The notes under the pieces are model-generated. The model was not told the origin of the DNA. It saw only the letters and a list, made by a program, of their open reading frames with translations, and made no database searches. This document shows, in pieces, positions 8,992 to 17,775 of a stretch of DNA of 64,000 bases. The position numbers were made by a program, and so were the translations under genes. The DNA lies in NCBI RefSeq assembly GCF_900100045.1, contig NZ_FNEA01000005.1, positions 1-64,000 on the forward strand, written 5' to 3'. This stretch comes from Paracoccus denitrificans. GTDB lineage: Bacteria > Pseudomonadota > Alphaproteobacteria > Rhodobacterales > Rhodobacteraceae. The first letter of the stretch is position 1; every line of letters starts with the position of its first letter.

Positions 8992-9723
8992 TCAGACGCG
9001 GTCGAAATTGGTCGGCAACACCAGCATGTCGCGGATGGTGACGGTGCGCTTGCGGGTCAGCATGTATTCGAGCGCATCGGCAACCTCTTCCGCGTCGATC
9101 AGGCTGCCGGATTCCCTGGCCTTGCGCAAATTCTCCTCGGGCCAGTCGGCCAGCAGCGCCGAGACCACCGGGCCGGGCGAGACCTGCATGACGCGCACGC
9201 CATGCGGGATCATCTGCCGGCGCATGCCCTGGACAAAGCTGGTGATCGCCCATTTCGAGCCGGAATAGACCGGCTCCCACCAGGTCGGGAAATGGCCGGC
9301 GATCGAGCAGGTGACGACGATGTCGCCGGTTTTCCGCCGGGTCATGTGCGGCACCACGGCGCGGACGTTCTTCATCACCGCGTTGACGTTGAGGTTCAGC
9401 ATCCGGTCGATGGCCTCGGGCGTCGTCTCGGTCAACTCGCCGCCGATATAGGTGCCGGCATTGCAATAGAGGATGTCGATATGGTCGACCTTGGCCAGGA
9501 TCTCGGGGATCATCGCATTGCAGCTGTCGACGTCGAGCAGGTTCGTCACCTGCGGGATCGCCCTGTCGCCCAGCTTGCCGGCCAGTTCGGCCAGCGCCGC
9601 CTCGTTCCAGTCCACCATGACCACGGTGGCACCGCGATCCAGCAGCCGCCGGGTGGCGGCAAGGCCGATCCCCGAGGCCGCGCCGGTGATGACGGCGATC
9701 TTGCCGTCCAGCGATTCAGACAT
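8992..9723 (-). CDS. rbtD: Ribitol 2-dehydrogenase-like SDR
   Basis: Short-chain dehydrogenase, 243 residues. TGAASGIG at about 13-20 binds NAD, NAGTYIGG matches the NAGAYIGG of Klebsiella ribitol dehydrogenase, and WEPVYSGSKWA carries the catalytic Tyr and Lys. GPVVSALLADWP and the ending TRKRTVTIRDMLVLP also mirror that enzyme. The expected reaction is ribitol to D-ribulose with NAD. Context agrees: a ribose-type ABC importer precedes it and a ribulokinase-like gene follows. The ATG at 9723 has a purine-rich AGGAGAATGG just before it. Function is a strong homology inference from remembered family features, with substrate still untested. Confidence 0.87.
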   Translation of the reverse strand: MSESLDGKIAVITGAASGIGLAATRRLLDRGATVVMVDWNEAALAELAGKLGDRAIPQVTNLLDVDSCNAMIPEILAKVDHIDILYCNAGTYIGGELTETTPEAIDRMLNLNVNAVMKNVRAVVPHMTRRKTGDIVVTCSIAGHFPTWWEPVYSGSKWAITSFVQGMRRQMIPHGVRVMQVSPGPVVSALLADWPEENLRKARESGSLIDAEEVADALEYMLTRKRTVTIRDMLVLPTNFDRV

Positions 9724-9759
9724 TCCATTCTCCTGTCTTTCTAATGGGTTGGGCGGGGC

Positions 9760-10737
9760 TCAGCGCCATTCGCGCCCGATATAGATGGCCAGCAGGATGA
9801 TCGCGCCCTTGATGACGTCCTGCAGATAGGGGTTGATGCCCATCAGGTTCAGGCCGTTGTTCAGGATGCCCAGCAGGACCGCGCCGATCAGCGTGCCCAG
9901 GATCAGTCCGCGCCCGCCCGAGATGGCGGTGCCGCCCAGCACCACGGCGGCGATGGCGTCAAGCTCGAAGCCCTGGCCGGCATTGGGCTGGCCGCTCATC
10001 AGCCGCCCGGTCAGGATCACCGCGGCCAAGGCCGAGGTCAGGCCCGAGATGCCATAGACTGCCAGCTTGACCCGCTGGGTCTTGACGCCGGAAAGCCGCG
10101 CCGCGGTCTCGTTGCCGCCAAGCGCATAGACATGGCGGCCAAAGGCAGTGCGCTGCAAGAGCACCCAGGCCAGGGCGTAGATCAGCACCATGATGATGAC
10201 CGGGACCGGCACCACGCCGACGCGGCCCACCCCGAACCACGAGATCCAGCCGGGGATGCCGCTGATCGGATAGCCGCCCGAATAGATCAGGCCCAGCCCG
10301 CGCGCCATGCCCATGGTGGCCAGCGTCACGATGATCGCCGGCATCCGGCCCCAGGCGACCAGCACGCCGTTCGCCAGCCCGATGCCCAGGCCGATCAGCA
10401 GCCCGGTGAGCAGCGCCACCGGCGCCGGCAGGCCCATGTTGACCATCAGCCCCGCGCTGAGCGTGCCGACCAGCGCCATCACCGCGCCGACCGACAGGTC
10501 GATGCCGCCGGTCAGGATGACGAAGGTCATGCCCACCGCGAGGATGCCGACGACCGACACCTGCCGCAGCACGTTCATGATATTGTTCAGGCTGAAGAAA
10601 TTGTCGCTGGCGAGCCCCATCAGGATCGATACGACGATCAGCCCGATCAGCGGCAGCGCCAGGGGCGAATGCAGCAGGCGGCCAAGCGAGAAGCCGCCGG
10701 TTTTCCCGGCCGAGCCGGTGTTTGCGTCATGCGACAT
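9760..10737 (-). CDS. ABC transporter permease, RbsC family
   Basis: Membrane subunit of a ribose-type (CUT2) sugar or polyol importer, about 325 residues. It is highly hydrophobic with eight to ten predicted helices and the CUT2 permease features [16 protein letters not shown] near residue 65 and [14 protein letters not shown] near 265. The ATG at 10737 overlaps the end of the ATPase gene by 11 bases and has GGGAGAG upstream, so it is preferred over a start 24 bases earlier. In this family one permease forms a homodimer with a double-headed ATPase. The neighbouring ribitol and xylitol enzymes suggest pentitol uptake. Confidence 0.9.
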   Translation of the reverse strand: MSHDANTGSAGKTGGFSLGRLLHSPLALPLIGLIVVSILMGLASDNFFSLNNIMNVLRQVSVVGILAVGMTFVILTGGIDLSVGAVMALVGTLSAGLMVNMGLPAPVALLTGLLIGLGIGLANGVLVAWGRMPAIIVTLATMGMARGLGLIYSGGYPISGIPGWISWFGVGRVGVVPVPVIIMVLIYALAWVLLQRTAFGRHVYALGGNETAARLSGVKTQRVKLAVYGISGLTSALAAVILTGRLMSGQPNAGQGFELDAIAAVVLGGTAISGGRGLILGTLIGAVLLGILNNGLNLMGINPYLQDVIKGAIILLAIYIGREWR

Positions 10738-12232
10738 GTTCAACTCTCCCGGTCGTGGCATGGGTCATGATGGTTTCGGAATTGATCTCGGCCCCCTCGA
10801 CCGTGGCCACGATCCCGCCCGAGCGGAACACGCAGACCCGGTCGGACATGCCGATCACCTCGGGCAGTTCGGACGAGATCATGATGATCGCCCCGCCCTT
10901 CTCGGTGAAGGCGCGCATCAGCGCATAGATTTCCGCCTTGGCGCCGACATCGATGCCGCGCGTCGGCTCGTCGAAGATCAGCACCTGCATGTCGTGGTTC
11001 AGCCAGCGGGCGATGACGACCTTTTGCTGGTTGCCGCCCGACAGCGTATCGACGCGGGCATGCGGCCCCTGCGCCTTGACCCGGACCTGCGCCATGGCGG
11101 TCTCGGTCGCGGCCAGTTCCTTTTTCAGGTCGATGAACCAGTGGTTCTTGCGATACTTGCCGTAATTGTTCAGCGAGACGTTCTGCAGGATCGAAAAGCT
11201 GGTGATCAGCCCCTGCTCCTTGCGGCTTTCGGGCAGCAGACCGATGCCATGCGCCAGCCCCTCGTCCGGGCCGCGAAAGCGTTTCTCGACCCCGTCCACC
11301 TTCACCTTGCAGCGTTGGGCCGGATACGCCCCCAGCATCGCCAGCACGGTTTCGGTGCGGCCCGAACCGACCAGCCCGGCAAAGCCCAGGATCTCGCCCT
11401 TGCGCAGCGCAAAGCGCGAGACGGGGCCGCCCTTCTTCAGCTGCACCTCCTCGACCTCGACGGCCAGCGGGGCGGCGGGGGCGGCGGCGGGCTTGGGCGG
11501 GAAGTTGTTCTCGATCCGGCGGCCGACCATCATCTCGACCAGCCGGTCGTTGTCGACCTCGGAAACCGCGCAGGAACCGACGAACTCACCGTCGCGCAGC
11601 ACGGTGATGCGGTCGCAGATCTCGAATATCTCTTCCAGGTGATGCGAGATGAAGATGATCGCCACACCCTGCCGGCGCAGCTCGCGCATGACCTTGAACA
11701 GGTGCTCGACCTCCGAGGGGGTCAGGGTCGCGGTCGGCTCGTCCAGGACCAGGATGCGGGCGTCGAGCGACAACGCCTTGGCGATCTCGACGAATTGCTG
11801 CTCGGCGACGGACAGGCGATGCACCGGCACGTCCAGGGCCACATCGACGGCCAGCTGGCGCATGATCTCGGCGGCGCGCTTGCGCATCGCCTTGCGGTCA
11901 AGCATGCCCAGCGGCCCGCGCATCTCGCGCGCCAGGAACATGTTCTCGACCGCGTCGAGATAGGGGATCAGGCTGAATTCCTGGAACACGATGCCGATGC
12001 CGGCGGCGATGGCCTGGTCGTAATCGGCGAAATGGCGCTCGGTTCCCTCGATGCGGATCGTGCCCTCGCTGGGCTGGATGATGCCGCACAGGATCTTCAT
12101 CAGCGTGGACTTGCCGGCGCCGTTCTCGCCCAGAAGCGCATGGACCTCGCCCGCGCGGACCTCCAGATCGACGCCGTGCAGCACCTCGATCTTGCCGAAG
12201 CTTTTTCGGATTCCGTTCAGTTCCAGCATCAT
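10727..12232 (-). CDS. Double-domain sugar ABC transporter ATPase, RbsA family
   Basis: Cytoplasmic ATPase with two fused ABC domains, 501 residues as usual for RbsA/XylG/MglA. Domain one has an intact Walker A (GENGAGKST, about 36-44) and Walker B (ILVLDEPT). Domain two (about 250-500) has the altered Walker [10 protein letters not shown] typical of the family and the signature LSGGNQQK. It drives the CUT2 importer made with the RbsC-like permease and the RbsB-like protein. A 67-base gap with a hairpin separates it from the binding-protein gene upstream. Its stop overlaps the permease start, indicating translational coupling. Confidence 0.92.
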   Translation of the reverse strand: MMLELNGIRKSFGKIEVLHGVDLEVRAGEVHALLGENGAGKSTLMKILCGIIQPSEGTIRIEGTERHFADYDQAIAAGIGIVFQEFSLIPYLDAVENMFLAREMRGPLGMLDRKAMRKRAAEIMRQLAVDVALDVPVHRLSVAEQQFVEIAKALSLDARILVLDEPTATLTPSEVEHLFKVMRELRRQGVAIIFISHHLEEIFEICDRITVLRDGEFVGSCAVSEVDNDRLVEMMVGRRIENNFPPKPAAAPAAPLAVEVEEVQLKKGGPVSRFALRKGEILGFAGLVGSGRTETVLAMLGAYPAQRCKVKVDGVEKRFRGPDEGLAHGIGLLPESRKEQGLITSFSILQNVSLNNYGKYRKNHWFIDLKKELAATETAMAQVRVKAQGPHARVDTLSGGNQQKVVIARWLNHDMQVLIFDEPTRGIDVGAKAEIYALMRAFTEKGGAIIMISSELPEVIGMSDRVCVFRSGGIVATVEGAEINSETIMTHATTGRVEHVA

Positions 12233-12257
12233 GCCCTCCTGAATGGCTGGGAAATGT

Positions 12258-12284
12258 CCCGCCCCCGCGACATGCAGGGGCGGG
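12258..12284 (-). other. Intercistronic hairpin downstream of the pentitol binding-protein gene
   Basis: Perfect 8-bp inverted repeat (12258-12265 against 12277-12284) of G and C only, with an 11-base loop, between the binding-protein stop and the ATPase start. No T-run follows. It is the third hairpin of this kind behind a binding-protein gene in the window. Confidence 0.5.
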
Positions 12285-12299
12285 CGCGGGGAGGAACCC

Positions 12300-13205
12300 T
12301 TACCAGCTGAACTCGGCAGCGTTCTCGGCGTCGACGACCATGACGTCGATCGGCACTTCCTTCGGCACCACGCGGGCGCCCCATTTCTGCGCCAGCGCCA
12401 TGGCCAGGCCGACGCGGACCTGGTCGCGCGGGAATTGCGCGGTGGTCTCGATGAAGGGGCCGCCCGCGGCGATAGCCTGGACCGCCTCGGGTGCGCCGTC
12501 GACCGATGTCAGCTTGATGTCCTTGCCCGAGCCCTGGATCGCCGCCAGCGCACCCATGGCGCCGCCGTCGTTGACCGAGAAGATGCCGGCCAGATTCGGA
12601 TGCGACTGGATCATGTTCTCGACCACGCCCAGCGCGACCGAACGGTCCTGGCGGCCGTTCTGGGTGGTGACCAGGGTGATTTCCGGGAACTCTTCCAGCG
12701 CGGCCTTGCAGCCCTCGACGCGCTGAAGGATCGGCACGACCGGGATGCCGTCCAGGATCGCGACCTCGCCCTTGCCCTCCAGCGCCTCGCCCAGATACTT
12801 GCAGGACATGTAGCCCGCATCGCGGTTCTTCGAGCCGACGAAGGTATCGACCGGGCCGTTCGCGTTCGCATCGACCGCGACCACGGTGACGCCGGCGGCC
12901 TTGGCGGCGTGGACGGCGGCCTCGATCCCGGCGCTGTCGGTCGGGTTCAGCAGCAGGATGTCGATGTTCTGCTGCAGCATGTCCTCGACATCCGAGATCT
13001 GCTTGGCGACGTCATGGCCGGCATCGGTCACGACGACATCCGCGCCCAGGCTGGCGGCGGCTTCGTTCAGCGCCTCTTGCATGGACACGAAATAGGGGTT
13101 GTTGAGCTCCTGGAAGGTCATGCCGATCTTGAGCTTGTCCTGCGCGAGCGCCGGGGCCGCCAGCAGCGCCAGCGCGGCCGAAGCGGTAAGAAGTTTCGAT
13201 TTCAT
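12300..13205 (-). CDS. Periplasmic sugar/polyol-binding protein, RbsB family
   Basis: Binding protein of the ribose-type importer, 301 residues. Residues 1-22 form a Sec signal peptide ending ALA before QDKLKIG. The mature protein starts with a first beta strand and [12 protein letters not shown], typical of the periplasmic-binding-protein type I fold (Peripla_BP_4). The ATG at 13205 follows GGGAGGGAA and gives a proper signal peptide; the open frame extends further upstream but lacks one. It is the first structural gene after the AraC-type regulator. Likely ligands are ribitol, xylitol or a related pentitol, judged from the enzymes encoded around it. Confidence 0.9.
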   Translation of the reverse strand: MKSKLLTASAALALLAAPALAQDKLKIGMTFQELNNPYFVSMQEALNEAAASLGADVVVTDAGHDVAKQISDVEDMLQQNIDILLLNPTDSAGIEAAVHAAKAAGVTVVAVDANANGPVDTFVGSKNRDAGYMSCKYLGEALEGKGEVAILDGIPVVPILQRVEGCKAALEEFPEITLVTTQNGRQDRSVALGVVENMIQSHPNLAGIFSVNDGGAMGALAAIQGSGKDIKLTSVDGAPEAVQAIAAGGPFIETTAQFPRDQVRVGLAMALAQKWGARVVPKEVPIDVMVVDAENAAEFSW

Positions 13206-13231
13206 CGGGGTTCCCTCCCATCTGGATGAAA

Positions 13232-13246
13232 GCAGGCAAAGCCTGC
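13232..13246 (-). terminator. Small hairpin between araC-type gene and binding-protein gene
   Basis: Six-bp inverted repeat (GCAGGC and GCCTGC) with a 3-base loop. On the minus strand it is followed by TTTC only. It lies 58 bases after the regulator stop and 27 bases before the binding-protein start, so it may be a weak terminator or attenuator between the two. Confidence 0.3.
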
Positions 13247-13304
13247 GCGTCTCCGGGCGGCGGCGCGCCACCCGAATTGGTGAATTCCGCAATGTCGGTT
13301 CTTG

Positions 13305-14189
13305 TCAGTCCGCCATGACCAGCGCCTTCTGGGCCGCGAATGTCGCGCGGAACTGCGAGGGCGACATTCCCTTGAGCTTCAGGAAATGCCGGTTGAAGTT
13401 CGACAGGTTCGAAAACCCGACCTCATAGCAGATCTCGGCCACCTTGATGTCGGGATCGGTCAAGAGCATCTGGCAGGCCAGGTCGACACGCAACTGGTTG
13501 CGATAGCGCACCAGCGTGGTGCCGGTATGGCGCTTGAAGGCGCGGGAAAAGGCGCTTTGGCTTTGCCCGACCATCTCGGCCAGCTCGCCCTCTTCGATCT
13601 GCTCGGTCAGATGCTCGCGCAGATAGCCCAGCGCGCGGTTGATGCCGCCGTCGTGGATGCGCGTCAGGTCCAGCTCGAAGCTGAGGCTCGCCAGCACCTC
13701 GTATTCCGGCGCATTGGCCAGCAGGTCCAGGATTTCCCAGAACAGCGCCAGCCGCCGCAGCCCCTGCGCCTCGACCAGCCGCTCCATCAGCGGACGGACG
13801 CGGGCGCTGGTCGCGTCGTCGAACAGCAAGCCGCGGCGCGAGCGCTCCAGCAGCGGACCCAGCGCCTGCATCTCGGGCATGGCGGTGCTGGCCTCGTCGA
13901 TGAAGGCTTCGGGAAACTGGATGACCAGCGAGCGCAGCGGCACCGCCTCGCCGGGCGGGATGTCGCTGATCCAGTTCTGCGGCAGGTTGGGGCCGGTCAT
14001 GATCAGCTGGCCCGGCCGGAAGCTGCCGACATGGTCGCCGATATAGAATGTGCCCGAGGTCGCGACGACCAGATGGATCTCGTATTCGGGATGGTAATGC
14101 CAGCGCACCGTGCGGAACGGATAGCCGTGCATCCACGCGGCGAAGGATTCGCCCTTGCGGATGTGGACCAGTTCCAGATCGGGTTGCAT
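13305..14189 (-). CDS. AraC-family transcriptional regulator with cupin sensor
   Basis: DNA-binding regulator, 294 residues. The N-terminal half looks like a cupin ligand-binding fold (HYHPEYEIHLVV near residue 31, then GDHVGSFRPGQLIM). The C-terminal 100 residues hold two helix-turn-helix motifs of the AraC/XylS type, with FSRAFKRHTGTT and the signature-like end VAEICYEVGFSNLSNFNRHFLK. It sits between xylB and the importer genes on the same strand, so it most likely senses a pentitol or pentulose and activates the locus. GGAGG lies 7 bases before the ATG at 14189. An AT-rich palindrome about 100 bases upstream could be its own operator. Confidence 0.9.
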   Translation of the reverse strand: MQPDLELVHIRKGESFAAWMHGYPFRTVRWHYHPEYEIHLVVATSGTFYIGDHVGSFRPGQLIMTGPNLPQNWISDIPPGEAVPLRSLVIQFPEAFIDEASTAMPEMQALGPLLERSRRGLLFDDATSARVRPLMERLVEAQGLRRLALFWEILDLLANAPEYEVLASLSFELDLTRIHDGGINRALGYLREHLTEQIEEGELAEMVGQSQSAFSRAFKRHTGTTLVRYRNQLRVDLACQMLLTDPDIKVAEICYEVGFSNLSNFNRHFLKLKGMSPSQFRATFAAQKALVMAD

Positions 14190-14284
14190 TGGCCTTCCTC
14201 CCTGCGCGCCGCGAGCCCTGCCGGGCCTGCCGCGAACGTCCAGGAACCATAAGCTTCAAGCCGTGCCGCGATCCACATCAGGGC

Positions 14285-14308
14285 CAAAAAAATACCGATA
14301 CTTTTTTG
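14285..14308. promoter_or_regulatory. AT-rich near-palindrome in the xylB-araC gap
   Basis: Arms CAAAAAAATA (14285-14294) and TACTTTTTTG (14299-14308) match at 9 of 10 positions around a 4-base centre. In such a GC-rich sequence this AT-rich palindrome stands out. It lies about 96 bases upstream of the regulator ATG, so an operator is likely; the T-run could alternatively help to terminate xylB transcripts. Confidence 0.4.
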
Positions 14309-14439
14309 ACCGAAATCGCGCAGGAATTGAAGAGCTCTGCCGGAAACGGCGCGGCAGGAATTTGCTGCATGGCAGAAAGTCCGTGCCGCGTTGCAGCGAC
14401 ACGGGCCTGCTTTTTCTTGAAAACCTGATGTTGGCGCTA

Positions 14440-15897
14440 TCAGGCGTCCGCTGCCGCCAGATCCCGCAGGCGCGGATAGGCGGCATGATAAGCCTCATAC
14501 TTTTTCGCATAGGCTGCGGCCAGTTCAGGATCGGGCACAACTTCTGCGCGAACGGCCGGCTTCGCGAAGACCCGCTCGGAGATGTCGCCGGTGGCGCAGG
14601 CGGCCGCCAGCCGGGCCGCCCCGAAGGCCGCGCCGAAATCGCCGTCCTCGGGTTCGAGCAGCGTAAGCCCGGTGGCCGAGGCCATGATTCGCAGCCATGC
14701 CCGCGACCGCGCGCCGCCGCCGACCGCATAGGCGGCCTCGATCGGCGTGCCGGCCTTGCGCAGCGCGTGGACGCAATCGGCGAATGCCATGGCCACGCCC
14801 TCCATAGCCGCCTGCGCCAGATCGGCCAACCCGGTGGCGCGGCGCAGGCCCAGGAAGGCGCCGGTGGCGTCGGGATCGTTCAGCGGCGTGCGCTCGCCCG
14901 AGAGATAGGGCAGGAACAGCACCGGAGAGGGCGCCGTCACATCGCCGACCAGCCCGGCAAGGTCGGGCACGGTTTTCCCGCTGATCTCGGACAGCCAGGT
15001 CAGGCTGTCGGTCGCCGACAGGATCACGCCCATCTGGTGCCAGGTGTCCGGCACGGCATGGCAGAAGGTATGCACCGCATCGCCGGTATTCGGCGCGTAA
15101 GCCTCGGTTGCGGCGAACAGCACGCCCGAGGTGCCCAGCGACAGGAAGCCGGTACCCGGGGCCATCACCCCCATGCCGCAGGCCGTGGCGGCATTGTCGC
15201 CGCCGCCGCCCGCCACCGGCACGCGCGGGATGCCCCAGCGTTCGGCCAGGTCGGCGCGCAGATGGCCCGAAACGTCGCTGCCCTCGACCAGCGCCGGCAT
15301 ATGGGCGCGCGTCAGCCCGGTCGCCTGCAACAGCGCATCCGACCAATCGCGCCGGCGCACGTCCAGCCACAGCGTCCCGGCCGCGTCCGACATCTCGGCG
15401 ACATGCTCGCCGGTCAGCCACAGCCGCAGGTAATCCTTGGGCAGCAGCACCCTGGCTGTCCGCTCAAATATCCCGGGTTCGTTCTGCGCCGCCCACAGCA
15501 GTTTCGGCGCGGTGAAGCCCGCCATCACCAGATTGCCGGCGATGCCATGGAAATCGGCGCGCGCGGTCAGTTCGGCGCATTGCGAGCCCGAGCGGCCGTC
15601 GTTCCACAGGATGCAGGGCCGCAGCACCTGGTCCGAGCCGTCCAGCAGCACCGCCCCATGCATGTGGCCGGACAGGCCGATGGCCTGCAACCGCGCCATT
15701 TCCTGCGGATGATCGCGCAGCAACGTGGCAATGGCAGCCTCTGTGCCGGCGATCCAGTCGGCGGGCGCCTGTTCGGACCAGCCGGGATGCGGGCGGCTGA
15801 CGGTCAGCGCCGCATGGGCCACGCCGACGGTCGCGAAGGTTTCGTCCACCAGCATCGCCTTGATGCCCGAGGTGCCCAGGTCGATCCCCAGATACAT
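14440..15897 (-). CDS. xylB: Xylulokinase
   Basis: FGGY-family kinase, 485 residues, the normal XylB length. It has the N-terminal GIDLGTSGIKAM motif at 4-15, LSGHMHGAV and CILWNDGRS (D-xylulose-binding region with the catalytic-type Asp), GGGGDNAATACGMG, LGTSGVLF and the C-terminal GGGARSRAW motif. It phosphorylates D-xylulose to D-xylulose 5-phosphate for the pentose phosphate pathway. The gene starts 4 bases after the stop of the xylitol dehydrogenase-like gene, so both are co-transcribed and form a two-step xylitol route. A 250-base gap separates it from the AraC-type regulator downstream. Confidence 0.95.
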   Translation of the reverse strand: MYLGIDLGTSGIKAMLVDETFATVGVAHAALTVSRPHPGWSEQAPADWIAGTEAAIATLLRDHPQEMARLQAIGLSGHMHGAVLLDGSDQVLRPCILWNDGRSGSQCAELTARADFHGIAGNLVMAGFTAPKLLWAAQNEPGIFERTARVLLPKDYLRLWLTGEHVAEMSDAAGTLWLDVRRRDWSDALLQATGLTRAHMPALVEGSDVSGHLRADLAERWGIPRVPVAGGGGDNAATACGMGVMAPGTGFLSLGTSGVLFAATEAYAPNTGDAVHTFCHAVPDTWHQMGVILSATDSLTWLSEISGKTVPDLAGLVGDVTAPSPVLFLPYLSGERTPLNDPDATGAFLGLRRATGLADLAQAAMEGVAMAFADCVHALRKAGTPIEAAYAVGGGARSRAWLRIMASATGLTLLEPEDGDFGAAFGAARLAAACATGDISERVFAKPAVRAEVVPDPELAAAYAKKYEAYHAAYPRLRDLAAADA

Positions 15898-15901
15898 GGC
15901 C

Positions 15902-16939
15902 TTACTCCGGCATGACGATCTGCAATTTCACGTCGGTCTCGCGCGCTAGGGCGGCACGGTCGAAACCGGCGATGCTCTCCTCGAAGGGGATCGAGGCCGA
16001 GATCAGCGGCTTGAGATCCACCTTGCCCGAGGCGATCAGCGCGATGGCACGATCATAGACATTGGCATAGCGGAACACCGTCTCGACCCGCAGTTCCTTG
16101 GCCTGCAGCCCGACGATATCGACCGGCACCGGATCGACCGGCATGCCGACCAGCACGATGGCGCCGCCCGGACGCGCAAGCTGGTGCATGGACAGGATCG
16201 CGGGCGCGGCGCCCGAGCATTCGAAGACGATGTCGGCGCCCCAGCCCCCGGTCGCCCCGGACACCGCCTCGGCCAGCGGGCGGTTGCGGATGTTCACCGT
16301 CTCGACGCCGTCATAGGCGCCGATGATGTCCAGCTTGGGCTGGGCAAGGTCGGCCACGATCACCCGCGCGCAACCGCCGGCCAGTGCGGCCAGCGCCACC
16401 ATCATGCCGATGGGGCCCGCGCCCGTCACCACCGCCACGTCGCCCGGCTGGATGCGCGCCCGCAGCGCCGCCTGCATGCCGATGGCAAAGGGCTCGACCA
16501 TCGCGCCCTCGGCGAAGCTGACATTGTCGGGCAGCTTGTAGGTGAAGGCGGCCGGATGGATCACCTCGGGCGTCAGGCAGCCATGCACCGGCGGCGTCGC
16601 CCAGAAGGTCACGGCGGGATCGACATTGTAGATGCCCAGCTTGGCGGCGCGCGAGGTCGGGTCGGGAACCCCCGGCTCCATGCAGACCCGGTCGCCGGGC
16701 CTCAGGTGCGAAACCTCGGCCCCCACCTCGATTACCGTGCCCGCGGCCTCATGGCCCAGCACCATCGGCGCTTCGACGACGAAATGGCCGATCTTCCCAT
16801 GCGTATAGTAATGCACGTCCGAACCGCAGATCCCCACCGTATGGGTCTTGATCCGTACGTCCCTGGGGCCGAGCGTGCCGGGAATGTCGAAATCCCGCAG
16901 CGACAGCTTGCCCTTTTCTTCCAGCACCAGTGCCTTCAT
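15902..16939 (-). CDS. Zinc-type polyol dehydrogenase, probable xylitol dehydrogenase (D-xylulose-forming)
   Basis: Medium-chain dehydrogenase, 345 residues, of the sorbitol/xylitol dehydrogenase group. The catalytic zinc site is visible as [10 protein letters not shown] (Cys near 38) and GHEAAG (His and Glu near 63-64). The NAD-binding glycine motif GAGPIGMM is near 172-179. The segment that normally carries four structural-zinc cysteines (after [11 protein letters not shown]) has none of the paired cysteines, so the structural zinc is probably absent. The expected reaction is xylitol to D-xylulose, which fits xylB just downstream. Other polyols such as sorbitol or D-arabitol are possible substrates. 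Confidence 0.88.
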   Translation of the reverse strand: MKALVLEEKGKLSLRDFDIPGTLGPRDVRIKTHTVGICGSDVHYYTHGKIGHFVVEAPMVLGHEAAGTVIEVGAEVSHLRPGDRVCMEPGVPDPTSRAAKLGIYNVDPAVTFWATPPVHGCLTPEVIHPAAFTYKLPDNVSFAEGAMVEPFAIGMQAALRARIQPGDVAVVTGAGPIGMMVALAALAGGCARVIVADLAQPKLDIIGAYDGVETVNIRNRPLAEAVSGATGGWGADIVFECSGAAPAILSMHQLARPGGAIVLVGMPVDPVPVDIVGLQAKELRVETVFRYANVYDRAIALIASGKVDLKPLISASIPFEESIAGFDRAALARETDVKLQIVMPE

Positions 16940-16977
16940 CGCCCGTCCTCCTGATGGCCGCGCCGCCTCCCGGCGCC

Positions 16978-17007
16978 CTCGACTCGCGTCTTTGGCGGCG
17001 AGTCGAG
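16978..17007. promoter_or_regulatory. Perfect 10-bp inverted repeat upstream of the xylitol operon
   Basis: CTCGACTCGC (16978-16987) and GCGAGTCGAG (16998-17007) are exact reverse complements around a 10-base centre. They lie 39-68 bases upstream of the xylitol dehydrogenase ATG, where an operator or a leader hairpin would be expected. No T-run follows on either strand. Confidence 0.45.
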
Positions 17008-17142
17008 GCCACTGTAAACAGAAACCCGCATCACACGCGAGCTTTTGCCCATCAGAAGAATAAATGTATCAGTCTTTGACTGCGAAAACCATGCGCCACA
17101 GGGCGGCAGCGACGCACGGCGCGCCAGAACCCGAGAATCGGG

Positions 17143-17607
17143 TCATTTCATCAGCCGGTCCTTGACCACGGGACCGACGGCGCCGAAATCCATCTGCCCG
17201 GCATGGCGCGTGCGCAACTCGGCCATGACCCGGCCCATGTCGCGGATCGACTCGGCGCCCAGATCGGCGATGGCCTTGTCGATGGCGGCGCGGGTTTCCT
17301 CTGCGTCGAGCTGGCGCGGCAGATAGGACTGGATCACCTTGATCTCGTCCTGCTCGCGCTCGGCCAGTTCCAGCCGGCCGCCTTCCTCATAGGCTTTCGC
17401 CGATTCCTGGCGCTGCTTGACCATCTTGGACAGGATGGCGGTCAGGTCGGCATCGCTCAGCCCGGCCTCCTCGCCGCCTTCGGTGCGTGCGGCGATCTCG
17501 CGGTCCTTGATCGCGGCCGAGATCAGCCGCAGCGTCGAAAGCCGTGCCGCCTCCTTGGCTTTCATCGCCTCCTTGGTATCGGCCAGAATGCGTTCGCGCA
17601 GTCCCAT
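17143..17607 (-). CDS. GatB/YqeY domain protein
   Basis: Small cytoplasmic protein of 154 residues matching the YqeY family: N-terminal LRERILADTKEAMKAK, central IQSYLPRQLDAEE and the ending MGRVMAELRTRHAGQMDFG. The fold is related to the tRNA-binding tail of GatB, the amidotransferase that repairs mischarged tRNAs, but the function of stand-alone YqeY proteins is not known. The ATG at 17607 is chosen because the family begins at MGLRERI. It is transcribed divergently from carA, an arrangement I recall as common in Rhodobacterales. Confidence 0.92.
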   Translation of the reverse strand: MGLRERILADTKEAMKAKEAARLSTLRLISAAIKDREIAARTEGGEEAGLSDADLTAILSKMVKQRQESAKAYEEGGRLELAEREQDEIKVIQSYLPRQLDAEETRAAIDKAIADLGAESIRDMGRVMAELRTRHAGQMDFGAVGPVVKDRLMK

Positions 17608-17720
17608 GTGATCCTCGCTGAATGAATTGAGCCGGGTCGTGCCCGGCTTCGCCCCCGCCGTCAAGCCGTGCCCTCAACCCGGGCCGGGCTTCAAAGTTCC
17701 GCGCAAGGCCGGTTCCCGCC

Positions 17721-17749
17721 TTGACGCCCGCCCGCCCTTTACCTAGGTT
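17721..17749 (+). promoter_or_regulatory. Candidate promoter of carA
   Basis: TTGACG at 17721-17726 and TAGGTT at 17744-17749 are separated by 17 bases, a good housekeeping-sigma arrangement, 27 bases before the carA ATG. Confidence 0.45.
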
Positions 17750-17775
17750 CCCGCCGATTTACCCGGAGAGTGACG

